This document shows positions 18,445 through 27,286 of a DNA stretch of 60,105 nucleotides, in pieces. Source of the DNA: Candidatus Zixiibacteriota bacterium (lineage in GTDB: Bacteria > Zixibacteria > MSB-5A5 > UBA10806); assembly GCA_024641335.1 (NCBI GenBank), contig JAHEDG010000014.1, positions 1-60,105 of the forward strand, given 5' to 3'. The translations under genes and the position numbers were made by a program. A model generated the notes under the pieces. The model was not told the DNA's origin. It made no database searches and saw nothing but the letters and a program-made list of their open reading frames with translations. The number at the start of each line of letters is the position of its first letter. The stretch's first letter is position 1.

Positions 18445-19467
18445 TTACTTTCCGTATTTCGCTTCCCTGAAACCGATCAGCCTGCCCTGCTCCTCGTCCC
18501 AAAGACGGTACTTAAGCGATTTTAAACTGGCGATCAGCTTAATAGATTTGGCCTTCTCAAAGCCCGGGATCTTCCGCTGGCACTTGGGCAGATTGTAATT
18601 CGGTATACCGGGATTAAGATGATGAATATGATGATAACCGATGTTGCCGGTAAACCAGTTCAGTATCAGCGGCAATTTGTAGAATGACGCCCCTTTCAGG
18701 GAAGCCTCGGCAAATTTCCATTCGCCATCCCTGGCCCAGTAAACATCTTCGAACTGATGCTGCACATAAAACAGCCAGATCCCGCCAATCAGACCGATAA
18801 ATAGTATCAAAAACTGAATAAGTAGATAGGCTTTCAGCCCTATCAGCAGGCTCATCGGAACAGCCATCAGCAGAATGCCGAGGTTATTTCCGTAAATACT
18901 GCGGCGTTCTTTTGGGCTCGCTTTCGAGCCGGGGATTCGATGAGTAATCAGCATGAGAAGAAGCGGCCCTAAGAAAAACATCACCAGAGGATTGCGGTAA
19001 AGTCTGTATTTGAGCCGTCGGCCGCGTGACGATTGCCGGTACTCGTTGGCGGTCATCGTCCAGACATCTCCATACCCGCGCTTATCCAGGTTGCCCGACG
19101 TGGCGTGATGCAAAGCGTGATTTCTGCGCCAGAAATAATATGGAGTAAATGTCAAAATACCGGTCACCACGCCCCAAAAATCGTTGGCCTTTCTGGAATG
19201 AAAAAATGACTGGTGCCCGCAATCGTGGAAAATTATGAATGTCCTGGTCATAAAACCGCTGGCCAGCGCTATAACCGGCAAAGCCAGCCAGAACGAATAG
19301 CCCAGCGCCCAATTCGCTAATATCCAAAGAGACGCATATGGGATAAGCGTATTAATCAACTGCCATATACTCCGCTTCCTGCTGGAAAGCTGGAATGCCG
19401 ACATCGCGCGTTTCAATGGTTCTGTATGTATTTCGTCGTTATTATCTGGTCTTTTTAAATCAGTCAT
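18445..19467 (-). CDS. Membrane fatty acid desaturase
   Basis: 340 residues of the integral-membrane di-iron fatty acid desaturase family, which inserts cis double bonds into acyl-lipid or acyl-CoA chains using O2. The three histidine boxes are intact: HDCGHQSFFH (about 91-100), RRNHALHH (about 127-134) and YHHIHHL (about 273-279). Several hydrophobic segments lie between them. A CGGAGGG site precedes the ATG at 19467. The need for O2 contrasts with the strictly anaerobic chemistry of the neighbouring island. The gene is divergent from the TetR regulator, which could control both. Confidence 0.92.
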   Translation of the reverse strand: MTDLKRPDNNDEIHTEPLKRAMSAFQLSSRKRSIWQLINTLIPYASLWILANWALGYSFWLALPVIALASGFMTRTFIIFHDCGHQSFFHSRKANDFWGVVTGILTFTPYYFWRRNHALHHATSGNLDKRGYGDVWTMTANEYRQSSRGRRLKYRLYRNPLVMFFLGPLLLMLITHRIPGSKASPKERRSIYGNNLGILLMAVPMSLLIGLKAYLLIQFLILFIGLIGGIWLFYVQHQFEDVYWARDGEWKFAEASLKGASFYKLPLILNWFTGNIGYHHIHHLNPGIPNYNLPKCQRKIPGFEKAKSIKLIASLKSLKYRLWDEEQGRLIGFREAKYGK

Positions 19468-19536
19468 TTTCCCTCCGAGTTAATTTCCATAACTACATAA
19501 CCTGACCGGCTTATGTCGGGTTCCTGGCGGCGCGTC

Positions 19537-19570
19537 TTAAAAAATGCCGGCGAACGGCTTACCGGCCGCG
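19537..19570 (-). terminator. Possible terminator in the desaturase leader
   Basis: On the minus strand GCCGG...CCGGC is followed by TTTTTT, about 70 nt before the desaturase start. The stem is short (5 bp). It might end a short upstream transcript or act as an attenuator; this is tentative. Confidence 0.25.
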
Positions 19571-19649
19571 GCCAGCGTCAGCAGTCTTTTCGGATCTGTA
19601 TGGACAATCTGCCGACTTGCGGCTGCCCCGCTTCTCCTTATTTGAAAAT

Positions 19650-19660
19650 GAATGTCATTC
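19650..19660. promoter_or_regulatory. Palindrome GAATG-T-CATTC in the desaturase/tetR divergent region
   Basis: A perfect 5+5 bp inverted repeat adjoining a TATAAT (19662-19667). The half-site resembles operators described for TetR-family FadR regulators of acyl-CoA metabolism. It could be a second operator acting on the divergent desaturase gene. Confidence 0.35.
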
Positions 19661-19693
19661 CTATAATCATAGATAAATAATTCCACTATTTTC

Positions 19694-19722
19694 TTGACAG
19701 GGCAGGCGATTATTCCGATAAT
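19694..19722 (+). promoter_or_regulatory. Promoter of the tetR-headed operon
   Basis: TTGACA (19694-19699), 17-nt spacer, GATAAT (19717-19722). The expected start point falls at about 19729, inside the palindrome at 19728-19737. Confidence 0.75.
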
Positions 19723-19727
19723 TAGAA

Positions 19728-19737
19728 CGAACGTTCG
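19728..19737. promoter_or_regulatory. Candidate TetR operator CGAACGTTCG
   Basis: A perfect 10-bp palindrome overlapping the predicted transcription start and lying 27 nt before the tetR ATG. Position and symmetry are typical of an autoregulatory TetR-family operator. Confidence 0.6.
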
Positions 19738-19763
19738 ATAAACTTTCGACAAGCGAGGTTTCG

Positions 19764-20378
19764 ATGCCTTCCGCGGTCAAAGAAAAACCGTTGCCTGCAA
19801 GACGTAATAGCCAGTACAATAAGAAGTTATCATCCATACTCAAAGCCGCGTCCGAGATCATCGCCCGTCACGGTTTCGAGGGGGCGTCGATACGCCAGGT
19901 GGCCGCTAAAGCTGGAATCGGGCTTTCCGGAATTTACTATTATTTCAAAAGCAAAGATGAACTGCTCTTCGCCATTCAGGAAAATACCTTCTCGACCTTG
20001 GCCGAATCGCTCGAAAAACGGCTCGAAGCGGTTTCGACCGCCCGAGAGAGACTTAAAGCCGTCCTCGATAACCATTTCCATTTCTTTCTCAATAATATGG
20101 ACGATCTGAAAGTCTGTGTGCACGAAATCGAATCGCTCTCCGGAAAATATTATAAAGATATTCTGAAAATCAGACGGAAATATTTCGGACTGGTCAGGAA
20201 TATCGTCGCCGAGAATATCTCGTCGCCGGCGGAATTCAATGACGATCTTGTCTCTCTTTATCTGTTCGGATCGCTCAACTGGATATATATGTGGTACGAT
20301 CCCCGGCGCAACCCCGATATGGGCGTCCTTTCCGATCAGCTTCTGGAAATTTTTCTACATGGAATAAAAGCAACTTAA
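19764..20378 (+). CDS. TetR/AcrR family transcriptional regulator
   Basis: 204 residues with an N-terminal helix-turn-helix (about 25-70: ILKAASEIIARHGFEGASI, then AGIGLSGIYYYFKSKDELL) and a helical ligand-binding domain. The family represses transcription until a ligand, often an acyl-CoA in catabolic clusters, is bound. GAGG lies 5 nt before the ATG. The gene ends 17 bp before the reductase operon, so it is probably its first gene and controls itself and the operon through the palindrome at 19728-19737. The inducer is unknown; benzoyl-CoA or a pathway acyl-CoA would be the natural candidate. Confidence 0.88.
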   Translation: MPSAVKEKPLPARRNSQYNKKLSSILKAASEIIARHGFEGASIRQVAAKAGIGLSGIYYYFKSKDELLFAIQENTFSTLAESLEKRLEAVSTARERLKAVLDNHFHFFLNNMDDLKVCVHEIESLSGKYYKDILKIRRKYFGLVRNIVAENISSPAEFNDDLVSLYLFGSLNWIYMWYDPRRNPDMGVLSDQLLEIFLHGIKAT

Positions 20379-20395
20379 GATACGCAAGGTGGGTT

Positions 20396-21523
20396 ATGTT
20401 CGAAAAATTCTTTGAATGGTATGAAAAACGGCATGATTACGCCCGTGATTGGATGGCCAAAACCGGCGGCGACGTTGTCGGCTGTTTCTGCAGTTACGCT
20501 CCCGAAGAGATAATCTATGCCGCCGGGCTTCTGCCCGTGCGCATGCTCGGCTCCCACGAACCGCAGGATGTCACCGAGCCGCACATATTCGGCATGTTCT
20601 GCCCGTTTTGTCGTGACGTACTGGCGCAGGGGCTCAAGGGGCGTTACGATTACATGAAAGGTATAATGATCGCGCAGTCCTGCCTGCATATCAGGCAGTC
20701 GTTCACCTCCTGGAAAAAACATGTGCCGATAGATTACGCCTATTATCTCTATATGCCCAACAAAGTGCAGACCGAACATGCCCGGCCGTACCTAAAAAGC
20801 GAGTTCGAAAAATTCAGAAAATCGCTGGAGGAATGGAGAGGCAAAGAGATAACCGATCAGGCCCTGCGCGAATCGGCGGAGCTGCACAACGAAAACAGGC
20901 GGCTCCTGCACGCGGTTTATGAGCTTCGCAAGGGTCCTAACCCCGCTATCACCGGCCTGGAGGCGATGGTCATGGTGGCCTCATCGTTTTTTGTGGATAA
21001 AAAAGATCACAACGCCGAACTGAATCGGATCCTGCCTCAACTCAAAGACAGACAGCTCGGCAGGGAAACCGGAGCGCGTTTGATGATTGTCGGCTCCGAG
21101 GACGACGACACCGATTTCGTCAGGATGGTCGAATCGGTCGGGGCGACTATCGTGGTCGACGAGCATTGCACCGGCACCCGCTATTTCTGGAACCTGACTC
21201 AATATCAAAACGGCGATATTTTACAGGATCTGGCCAATCGTTATATCGACAGGCCTCCCTGCCCGACCAAAGATTGGGAGGAACGCCAGAGATTTCCCCA
21301 TATCCTTCAATTAGCTAAAGACTACAAAGCCGACGGCGTTATTCTGATACAACAAAAATTCTGCGACCCGCACGAATGCGATATCCCACCGTTGAAGGAG
21401 TATCTCAACGCCAACGGTTTCCCAACGTTGTTTCTGGAATTTGATGTTACTGTGCCTCTGGGTCCGATGCGTATCAGGGTCGAGGCGTTTTTGGAGATGG
21501 TCGGTGAAGAGGAACTGTTTTAG
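20396..21523 (+). CDS. bzdN: Benzoyl-CoA reductase-like catalytic subunit (BzdN/BcrC type)
   Basis: 375 residues of the HgdB/BcrB/BcrC fold shared by 2-hydroxyacyl-CoA dehydratases and class I benzoyl-CoA reductases. Cluster-ligand cysteines appear in GCFCSYAPEEI, FCPFCRDVL and KFCDPHECDIP, and EFDVTVPLGPMR is the family C-terminal motif. Length fits BzdN of Azoarcus. The ATG at 20396 follows an AGGTGGG site; in-frame upstream codons lie within tetR. Together with the next three genes it should form a four-subunit enzyme that reduces an aromatic (or related) acyl-CoA with ferredoxin and ATP. That two different ATPase subunits follow favours a reductase over a dehydratase. The substrate itself is inferred. 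Confidence 0.82.
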   Translation: MFEKFFEWYEKRHDYARDWMAKTGGDVVGCFCSYAPEEIIYAAGLLPVRMLGSHEPQDVTEPHIFGMFCPFCRDVLAQGLKGRYDYMKGIMIAQSCLHIRQSFTSWKKHVPIDYAYYLYMPNKVQTEHARPYLKSEFEKFRKSLEEWRGKEITDQALRESAELHNENRRLLHAVYELRKGPNPAITGLEAMVMVASSFFVDKKDHNAELNRILPQLKDRQLGRETGARLMIVGSEDDDTDFVRMVESVGATIVVDEHCTGTRYFWNLTQYQNGDILQDLANRYIDRPPCPTKDWEERQRFPHILQLAKDYKADGVILIQQKFCDPHECDIPPLKEYLNANGFPTLFLEFDVTVPLGPMRIRVEAFLEMVGEEELF

Positions 21524-21547
21524 TCCGCTGGACAATAAGGAGCTGTT

Positions 21548-22879
21548 ATGGCAATATACAAAACCGAACCGCTGAAATGCTGGAGCAAGGCCAAGGAACT
21601 ACGGCAAAAATATTATAAAGATTACCAGGAAGCCCACACTAAAGGCGGCATCCGCTGGACAGGCGGAGCCTGGGCGTTCGACGCTCTCCCCGCGGGGCTG
21701 GGCCGCGACGTCTACAATATCACAGGCGAACCGTACGGCGCCTCCCTCGCTTTCGATAAAAAGCTGTCGCAGGAATGTATGGAAGCGGCCGAGGCCAAAG
21801 GCTGGGCCCGCGATCTTTGCAGTTATATGCGCAATTACTGGGGCTCGATGTATCTGAATAAGTACGCTTTCGGCGGCGATTACCCCTCGCCCGATTTCTG
21901 CTACCAGGATCATATCTGCTGCAGCCACGGCAAATGGTACCAGCACGTGGCCGAGTATAAGAAGATCCCTTATTTCTGCCTCGACGTTTCCGTCGGCCCG
22001 TATAAGGATCTCGACGAAGACAAACTCATGTTCGTGGTCAACCAGATGCACGAAGCGATCGAATGGCTGGAAAAAGTCACCGGACGAAAATACCAGGATG
22101 AATTGCTATTCGAGGCCGTGGAGAACGAACTCCGCTCCACCTCGACATGGGCAGAAATCTGTTATCTCAATATGGCCCGCCCCGCTCCTCTGGATGAAAA
22201 AACCATGTACTCGCTCTACGTCCACGGAACATTATCCAAGCATTCCAAAGAGATGGCCGATTTCTACGAGGAGCTTCGGGACGAGGTAAAATATAGAGTC
22301 GAGAATCAGATCGCGGCCTTACCCAACGAGCGCTGCCGTTTGATGTCCGATACGCAGCCGCCCTGGGGTTTCCTGAAAGTATTCCGTTATCTCGAGCAGT
22401 ACGGCGCTATTTCGGTAGGATCGTTGTATACGTTCGGACTGATCGGGATCTGGGAAACCAAGCCCGACGGCACCTGGGGGCCGCGAACAACCCCGATGCA
22501 AAGAGGCGAGAGGATCACCACCCGTGATCAGGCTTTACGCGTATTGGCCGACTGGAATCTTTCCAAACCGGAGTGGCAGCATTTCTACGATCCCGATCTG
22601 AAAACCGAAATGATGCTGCAGATAGCCAGGCAATGGGAATTAGACGGCGTGATGCTTCATTTGAACAGGGGCTGCGAGGGTCTCTCGTGCGGCATAATGG
22701 AAAATCGTCTCGGTATCGCCGAGGCCGGGGTTCCCGTGATGACCTTCGAGGGAAATATGGGGGACGAAAGGGAATTCGACTTTAAGGGTGTCATGTCGAG
22801 GATCGATTCGTTTATGGAACGGCTCGGCTATGATATGAAATCCGGAGGATCAACCGGAAAAGTCCCGGCGGGAGCTTAA
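21548..22879 (+). CDS. bzdO: Benzoyl-CoA reductase-like catalytic subunit (BzdO/BcrB type)
   Basis: 443 residues, the second HgdB-fold catalytic subunit, expected to pair with the preceding one and share the active-site [4Fe-4S] clusters. Conserved cysteines occur in [20 protein letters not shown] and [14 protein letters not shown], and the C-terminal [16 protein letters not shown] is the family substrate-pocket motif. Length matches BzdO (about 445 aa) more closely than dehydratase beta subunits (about 380 aa). It begins 25 nt after bzdN with an AAGGAG site. Confidence 0.82.
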   Translation: MAIYKTEPLKCWSKAKELRQKYYKDYQEAHTKGGIRWTGGAWAFDALPAGLGRDVYNITGEPYGASLAFDKKLSQECMEAAEAKGWARDLCSYMRNYWGSMYLNKYAFGGDYPSPDFCYQDHICCSHGKWYQHVAEYKKIPYFCLDVSVGPYKDLDEDKLMFVVNQMHEAIEWLEKVTGRKYQDELLFEAVENELRSTSTWAEICYLNMARPAPLDEKTMYSLYVHGTLSKHSKEMADFYEELRDEVKYRVENQIAALPNERCRLMSDTQPPWGFLKVFRYLEQYGAISVGSLYTFGLIGIWETKPDGTWGPRTTPMQRGERITTRDQALRVLADWNLSKPEWQHFYDPDLKTEMMLQIARQWELDGVMLHLNRGCEGLSCGIMENRLGIAEAGVPVMTFEGNMGDEREFDFKGVMSRIDSFMERLGYDMKSGGSTGKVPAGA

Positions 22880-22934
22880 AAGTGATAAGAATAATTTTGT
22901 CCTGCCAATCGGCGGGAGCAATAAAGGAGGTACA

Positions 22935-23714
22935 ATGATCACCGCGGGCATCGATATGGGAGCCAAGCATATAAAAGTGGTGATATTAAAGGATGGCGAG
23001 GTAATCGGCAAATCGAAGATCTCAACCGGATTCGATCAGGGGGCCTCAGCCCGAAAGGGCTTGGACGAAGCTGGCAGTCAGGCCGGGATCGAGTTGTCGG
23101 CCATAGAGCATATCACCGCTACCGGAGCGGGGAGAAAATCCGTTCCTGAAAAGAATTCCGAGGTAACAGAGGTCGGCGCGGGAGCCGTCGGAACGATCCG
23201 TCTTATTCCCGAGGCCAGAACGGTTGTTGATGTCGGCGCCGAAGAGGGACGAGGCATAAAAATCGACGGGGCCGGCAAAGTGATCGATTTCGCGGTCAAT
23301 GAGAAATGCGCCGCCGGGGCCGGTTCGTTCGCCGAATCGATGTCCCGGGCGTTGGAGATGACTGTCAGAGAATTCGGCGAAATATCGTTGAAATCGGAAA
23401 AGACAATTCCTATGAACGCCCAATGCACAGTCTTCGCCGAATCGGAAGTCGTTTCCCTTCTGCACGCTCAGACGCCGAAACCGGATATCGCCCGGGCTGT
23501 CTGCGACGCCATAGCCAGCCGAATAACCTCTATGGTGCGCCGGGTCGGAATTGAGCAGAAAGTCGCCCTGATAGGCGGAGTCTCCCATAATATAGGATTT
23601 GTTTCATCTCTCAAGAGGGCGCTGAACTGCGAAGTTATAATACCTGAAGATCCCGATTACGTGGGAGCGTTGGGCGCCGCTATAATTGCCGGGGAAAGGA
23701 AAACGAATGGCTGA
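22935..23714 (+). CDS. bzdP: Benzoyl-CoA reductase-like ATPase subunit (BzdP/BcrD type)
   Basis: 259 residues of the BadF/BadG/BcrA/BcrD (ASKHA) ATPase family. Nucleotide-binding motifs are GIDMGAKHIK at the N-terminus, VVDVGAEEG and the C-terminal GGVSHN and GALGAA. Cys125 (NEKCAAGAG) and Cys164 (NAQCTVFAES) are the ligands that each ATPase monomer gives to the bridging [4Fe-4S] cluster. ATP hydrolysis here drives electron transfer to the catalytic subunits. A strong AAAGGAGG site lies upstream of the ATG, and the stop overlaps the next gene by 8 nt. Confidence 0.87.
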   Translation: MITAGIDMGAKHIKVVILKDGEVIGKSKISTGFDQGASARKGLDEAGSQAGIELSAIEHITATGAGRKSVPEKNSEVTEVGAGAVGTIRLIPEARTVVDVGAEEGRGIKIDGAGKVIDFAVNEKCAAGAGSFAESMSRALEMTVREFGEISLKSEKTIPMNAQCTVFAESEVVSLLHAQTPKPDIARAVCDAIASRITSMVRRVGIEQKVALIGGVSHNIGFVSSLKRALNCEVIIPEDPDYVGALGAAIIAGERKTNG

Positions 23715-24591
23715 AAATAAAGAATTCTGGCGCTGGACCGAATACTCCTGGCGCGATGAAAATAAAGACTGGCGCGGCGCCGCGATAATCACAGCGGGTA
23801 TCGACGTCGGCTCGGTATCGTCACAGGCGGTCATCATGGCCGACGGTGAGCTTTACGCTTTTAACAACACCCGCACAGGATCGAACTCCCCTGATTCGGC
23901 CAATAAGGCGATAGAGGGAGCGTTGGCCGGAACAGGCCTGACATTGGAGAATATCAATTTCATAGTCGGCACCGGTTACGGCCGTGTCAATGTCCCCTTC
24001 GCTCATAAGGCGGTAACGGAGATTGCCTGTCATGCCCGTGGCGCGAATTTCATGGGCGGTTCCGAGATCCGGACCATACTCGATATGGGCGGCCAGGATT
24101 GCAAAGCAATTCATTGCGATGAGAAAGGCAAAGTCACCAATTTCAAAATGAACGATAAATGCGCCGCCGGAACCGGTCGGGGTATGGAAGTTATGGCTGA
24201 TCTTTTAGAGGTTCCCATTACCGAGGTGGGGGATCTCTCCTTTCAGGTGGAAGAAGAACCGCCCCCGGTATCGTCGACCTGCGTAGTTTTCGCCAAGTCC
24301 GAGGCCATGGCTCTTTTGCGTGACGGCTGGAAAAAAGAGAAGGTTTTGGCCGCCTATTGTTCGGCTATGGCGCACCGTGTATCCTCTCTCCTCGATTCGG
24401 TGGGAGTTCAGGAAAAGTTTTTCATCACCGGCGGAATCGCCAAAAACCGAGGAGTAGTCGAACGGCTGGAAAAAGAATTAGGCGTAAAGGCGGTCAAAAC
24501 CAAAATCGATTCCCAGATCGCCGGAGCGTTGGGCGCAGCGCTCTTCGCTAAAACCCTTTTCGAAAAACAGCAGGCTAAAAGCGTAGCCTGA
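23707..24591 (+). CDS. bzdQ: Benzoyl-CoA reductase-like ATPase subunit (BzdQ/BcrA type)
   Basis: 294 residues, the second ASKHA ATPase. It has an N-terminal extension (EFWRWTEYSW) that I recall from BzdQ/BcrA-type subunits and that simple dehydratase activators lack. Cys152 (NDKCAAGTG) and Cys192 (SSTCVVFAKSEA) should ligate the bridging cluster, and GIDVGSVSSQ, DMGGQDCK and GGIAKN are the nucleotide-binding motifs. The presence of two different ATPases implies a heterodimeric activator, as in benzoyl-CoA reductase. The start at 23707 follows AAAGGA within the end of bzdP. Confidence 0.88.
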   Translation: MAENKEFWRWTEYSWRDENKDWRGAAIITAGIDVGSVSSQAVIMADGELYAFNNTRTGSNSPDSANKAIEGALAGTGLTLENINFIVGTGYGRVNVPFAHKAVTEIACHARGANFMGGSEIRTILDMGGQDCKAIHCDEKGKVTNFKMNDKCAAGTGRGMEVMADLLEVPITEVGDLSFQVEEEPPPVSSTCVVFAKSEAMALLRDGWKKEKVLAAYCSAMAHRVSSLLDSVGVQEKFFITGGIAKNRGVVERLEKELGVKAVKTKIDSQIAGALGAALFAKTLFEKQQAKSVA

Positions 24592-24606
24592 GGCGGGAGA
24601 CGGAAG

Positions 24607-24888
24607 ATGATCGCTAATTACGGTTATACCGACGGTTCCGGGGAGTATTATATCGCTATCAATACCGACGACTGCCTGGAATGCCCCCAACACCTCTGCG
24701 TAAACGCCTGTCCAAAAAATATTATAGAGATTATCGAGGACGACTACGACGATCTGGTGGCGGCTGTTAAAGACGAATCCCGCAAAGCTCTCAAATATAT
24801 CTGCGCCGACTGCAAACCGTCGTCGGAGAGGCCCCCTCTGCCTTGTGTCTCGGCCTGCCCCAACGGTTCATTGAGCCATACGTGGTAA
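24607..24888 (+). CDS. bzdM: Two-[4Fe-4S] ferredoxin of the reductase operon
   Basis: 93 residues with two cluster motifs: CLECPQHLCVNACP (about 23-36) and a second set starting CADCKP and ending CVSACPNG. The spacing is atypical of clostridial ferredoxins, with a ~27-residue insertion between motifs, as in ferredoxins linked to benzoyl-CoA reductase. It would carry low-potential electrons from the oxidoreductases downstream to the ATPase pair. It lies 15 bp after bzdQ and 1 bp before the following flavoprotein. The symbol follows the Azoarcus gene order and is tentative. Confidence 0.78.
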   Translation: MIANYGYTDGSGEYYIAINTDDCLECPQHLCVNACPKNIIEIIEDDYDDLVAAVKDESRKALKYICADCKPSSERPPLPCVSACPNGSLSHTW

Positions 24889-24889
24889 T

Positions 24890-27286
24890 ATGCCGATTGT
24901 GAATGGACAAAAGATCGAGTGCGGTCCTGATGAAAATCTGCTGTCCGCCTGCCTGAATGCCGGGATATATATTCCCCATATTTGTTACCATCCGGCTATT
25001 CCCACGGTGGAATCGGGCGAGGGCTGCGGACTCTGCAAGGTCGTTATCAATGGCAATCCCGAACCTGTCAACGCCTGCATGGTTCGCGCCGTGGACGCGG
25101 GAAATGTTATAACAGATAATGAGGCTCTCACTGCGGCTCGCCAAAAGAATCTGGCCCGCATACTCTCTACCCACCCCCACGCCTGTCTGACCTGCAATGA
25201 GGCGGAGGGCTGCAGCCGTACCCAATGCTCACAAAATGTCGACTCTCCGGAACGATGCTGTTCTATCTTCGGCAACTGCGAACTGCGCCAGGTGGCCGCT
25301 TATATCGTCATACCGGATTATACACCTCGTTATATTCATCAGGCCATGCCGGTTATTAAAAATCAGCCGTTTTATAATCTCGATTACAATCTCTGTATCG
25401 CCTGCGGAAGATGTCTTCGGGTTTGCCGCGATGTCAAAGAGATCGATGTCTTCGAATATTCAGAAGAGTATGGCCATCCCGTGGCGGTTCCCAAAAACGG
25501 AACCATGAAGGAGAGCGGCTGCATATTCTGCGGCGCTTGTGTCGAGGTCTGTCCGACCGGAGCTCTTTTGGACAAGCCCTGGGAATATGAGACTAAATCG
25601 AAATCGGTGCTCCCCTGCATGGCCAGCTGTCCGGCCGAAATAAATGTGCCGCTGTATGTAAAACTGATCGGTGAGAAGCGTTACGGCCAGTCTATCGCCG
25701 CGATCAGGGAGAAAGCCCCGATCCCGGGGATATTAGGCCGGGTTTGCTACAGCCCCTGCGAAACGGGATGCCGCCGGGCGGTTTGGGACGAGCCGGTGGC
25801 TATCAGGTCGCTCAAACGGTTCGCGGCCGATCATGACGACGGCTACTGGAAAGAAAACATAAACGTAAAACCTGATACCGGTAAAAAAATAGCTGTCGTG
25901 GGAGCCGGGCCGGCCGGTCTCTCGGCTTCGTATTACCTGCGTCTTCTGGGTCATCAAGTCGATCTATACGAATCGATGCCCAAACCCGGCGGCATGCTTC
26001 GCTACGGCATACCTCGTTATCGTTTGCCGGAGCAAGCGCTGGACAGCGAAATCAATGATATACTCTCCCTCGGAGTAAACTTCCATCCGAACCGAAAAAT
26101 CGACTCCCCCGAAAGTTTATCTGATTACGATTCTCTATTCTGGGCCACCGGCGTGCCGCTCGGCGTATCCCTGCCCAGGGGCGTGGAGGAGAATGATGAG
26201 GTCGCCGACGGCCTCGAATTTCTAAAGAAGGTCAATATGGGCGAGAATATTCGCCTGGCCGGTTCAGTCGGCGTAATCGGCGGCGGCAACGTGGCCACCG
26301 ATGTTGCCCGGACAGCCATAAGGCTGGGAGCCGATAAAGTAACTATTTTATATCGCAGAACCCGGGCCGAAATGCCCGCCTACGACGAGGAAATCGACGC
26401 TTCGATCGACGAGGGAATCGAGTTTCTATTTCTCATATCCCCCCGCCTCATTTTTCAACGGGATGACGGCCTGCACGCCTCTTTCCAAAAAATGAGATTG
26501 GGCGCGGAGGATGAAAAAGGGCGCCGTTCGCCCGAACCTATACCGGGCGAATTTATCGAAATGATCTTCGATCATATTTTCACGGCCATCGGCCAGAAGA
26601 TCGAAACCGCCCTCGGATTGGAAATAGTTGATAACGGCGTATTCAAGATTAATCCCGATTATTCCACGCCGCGAGAAGGAATATTCGCCGGAGGAGATAA
26701 TGTCAGCGGACCGGCCTCAGTTGTCGAAGCAGTTCAGGCTGGACGAAAAGCGGCGATTTCCATAGATATATATCTTGGCGGTCCCGGCGAATTGCCGTCC
26801 TACGGTATCGATATCGATCGCGCTCCCAAGGCGGCAAAGGATATCAGAACCCCTCAGAGAAAAGCCCCCTGCCTAAAAATCGAATCGAGAAGAGGTTTCG
26901 ATGAGATCGAGCAGGGCTACGCTGAGAACGCGGCTATCGCCCAGGCCCATCGATGCGCCAGGTGCGATCTTCGCCTTTCCATTATACCGTCAGTACTGCC
27001 ACCCGATAAATATTCCCATTTCGATCAAAATTCCATCGAAACGGTCCCTGAGGAGCCGGGCGTTATTCAGTTGTATGACAGGGAGAAAAATATTATTCTG
27101 GTATCCGGTACTGAAAATATGCGATTAGCGTTGCGCGGGAAAAAAGACGAGGGGTTCCAATCGGCCTATTTCGCCTGGGAGCCTTATCAGATGTACACCC
27201 AGCGGGAATCGGAGATATTGAGCGCGCATCTGCAAGCGCACGGCAAGCTCCCCCCGGGCAACGATATGGACGAGGATCTATTCTGA
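24890..27286 (+). CDS. bzdV: Multidomain NAD(P)H:ferredoxin oxidoreductase-like flavoprotein (BzdV type)
   Basis: 798 residues. In order: a NuoG-like [2Fe-2S] domain (1-75, HICYHP, GCGLCK), a His/Cys [4Fe-4S] motif (HPHACLTCNEAEGCSRTQC, about 97-115), two ferredoxin motifs (CIACGRCLRVC about 168-178, CIFCGACVEVC about 209-219), a GltD N-terminal Fe-S region (CMASCPAEINVP, CYSPCETGC) and GltD FAD/NAD(P) domains (GAGPAGLSASYYLR; GGGNVATDVARTA). A final C-terminal ~100 residues include CARCDLR. The architecture would link NAD(P)H to ferredoxin, supporting the ring reductase. It overlaps the next gene by 1 nt. Assignment to BzdV rests on architecture and gene order. Confidence 0.8.
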   Translation: MPIVNGQKIECGPDENLLSACLNAGIYIPHICYHPAIPTVESGEGCGLCKVVINGNPEPVNACMVRAVDAGNVITDNEALTAARQKNLARILSTHPHACLTCNEAEGCSRTQCSQNVDSPERCCSIFGNCELRQVAAYIVIPDYTPRYIHQAMPVIKNQPFYNLDYNLCIACGRCLRVCRDVKEIDVFEYSEEYGHPVAVPKNGTMKESGCIFCGACVEVCPTGALLDKPWEYETKSKSVLPCMASCPAEINVPLYVKLIGEKRYGQSIAAIREKAPIPGILGRVCYSPCETGCRRAVWDEPVAIRSLKRFAADHDDGYWKENINVKPDTGKKIAVVGAGPAGLSASYYLRLLGHQVDLYESMPKPGGMLRYGIPRYRLPEQALDSEINDILSLGVNFHPNRKIDSPESLSDYDSLFWATGVPLGVSLPRGVEENDEVADGLEFLKKVNMGENIRLAGSVGVIGGGNVATDVARTAIRLGADKVTILYRRTRAEMPAYDEEIDASIDEGIEFLFLISPRLIFQRDDGLHASFQKMRLGAEDEKGRRSPEPIPGEFIEMIFDHIFTAIGQKIETALGLEIVDNGVFKINPDYSTPREGIFAGGDNVSGPASVVEAVQAGRKAAISIDIYLGGPGELPSYGIDIDRAPKAAKDIRTPQRKAPCLKIESRRGFDEIEQGYAENAAIAQAHRCARCDLRLSIIPSVLPPDKYSHFDQNSIETVPEEPGVIQLYDREKNIILVSGTENMRLALRGKKDEGFQSAYFAWEPYQMYTQRESEILSAHLQAHGKLPPGNDMDEDLF

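Noticed and set aside
19537-19752. A minus-strand frame of 71 codons between the desaturase and tetR
   Set aside because: It spans the tetR promoter and operator, has no ribosome binding site, and shows no recognisable domain.
20396-24591. 2-hydroxyacyl-CoA dehydratase with its activator
   Set aside because: Two dissimilar ATPase subunits, a 443-aa second catalytic subunit and the linked ferredoxin and flavoprotein fit a Bzd-type reductase better, although the folds are shared and the substrate is unproven.
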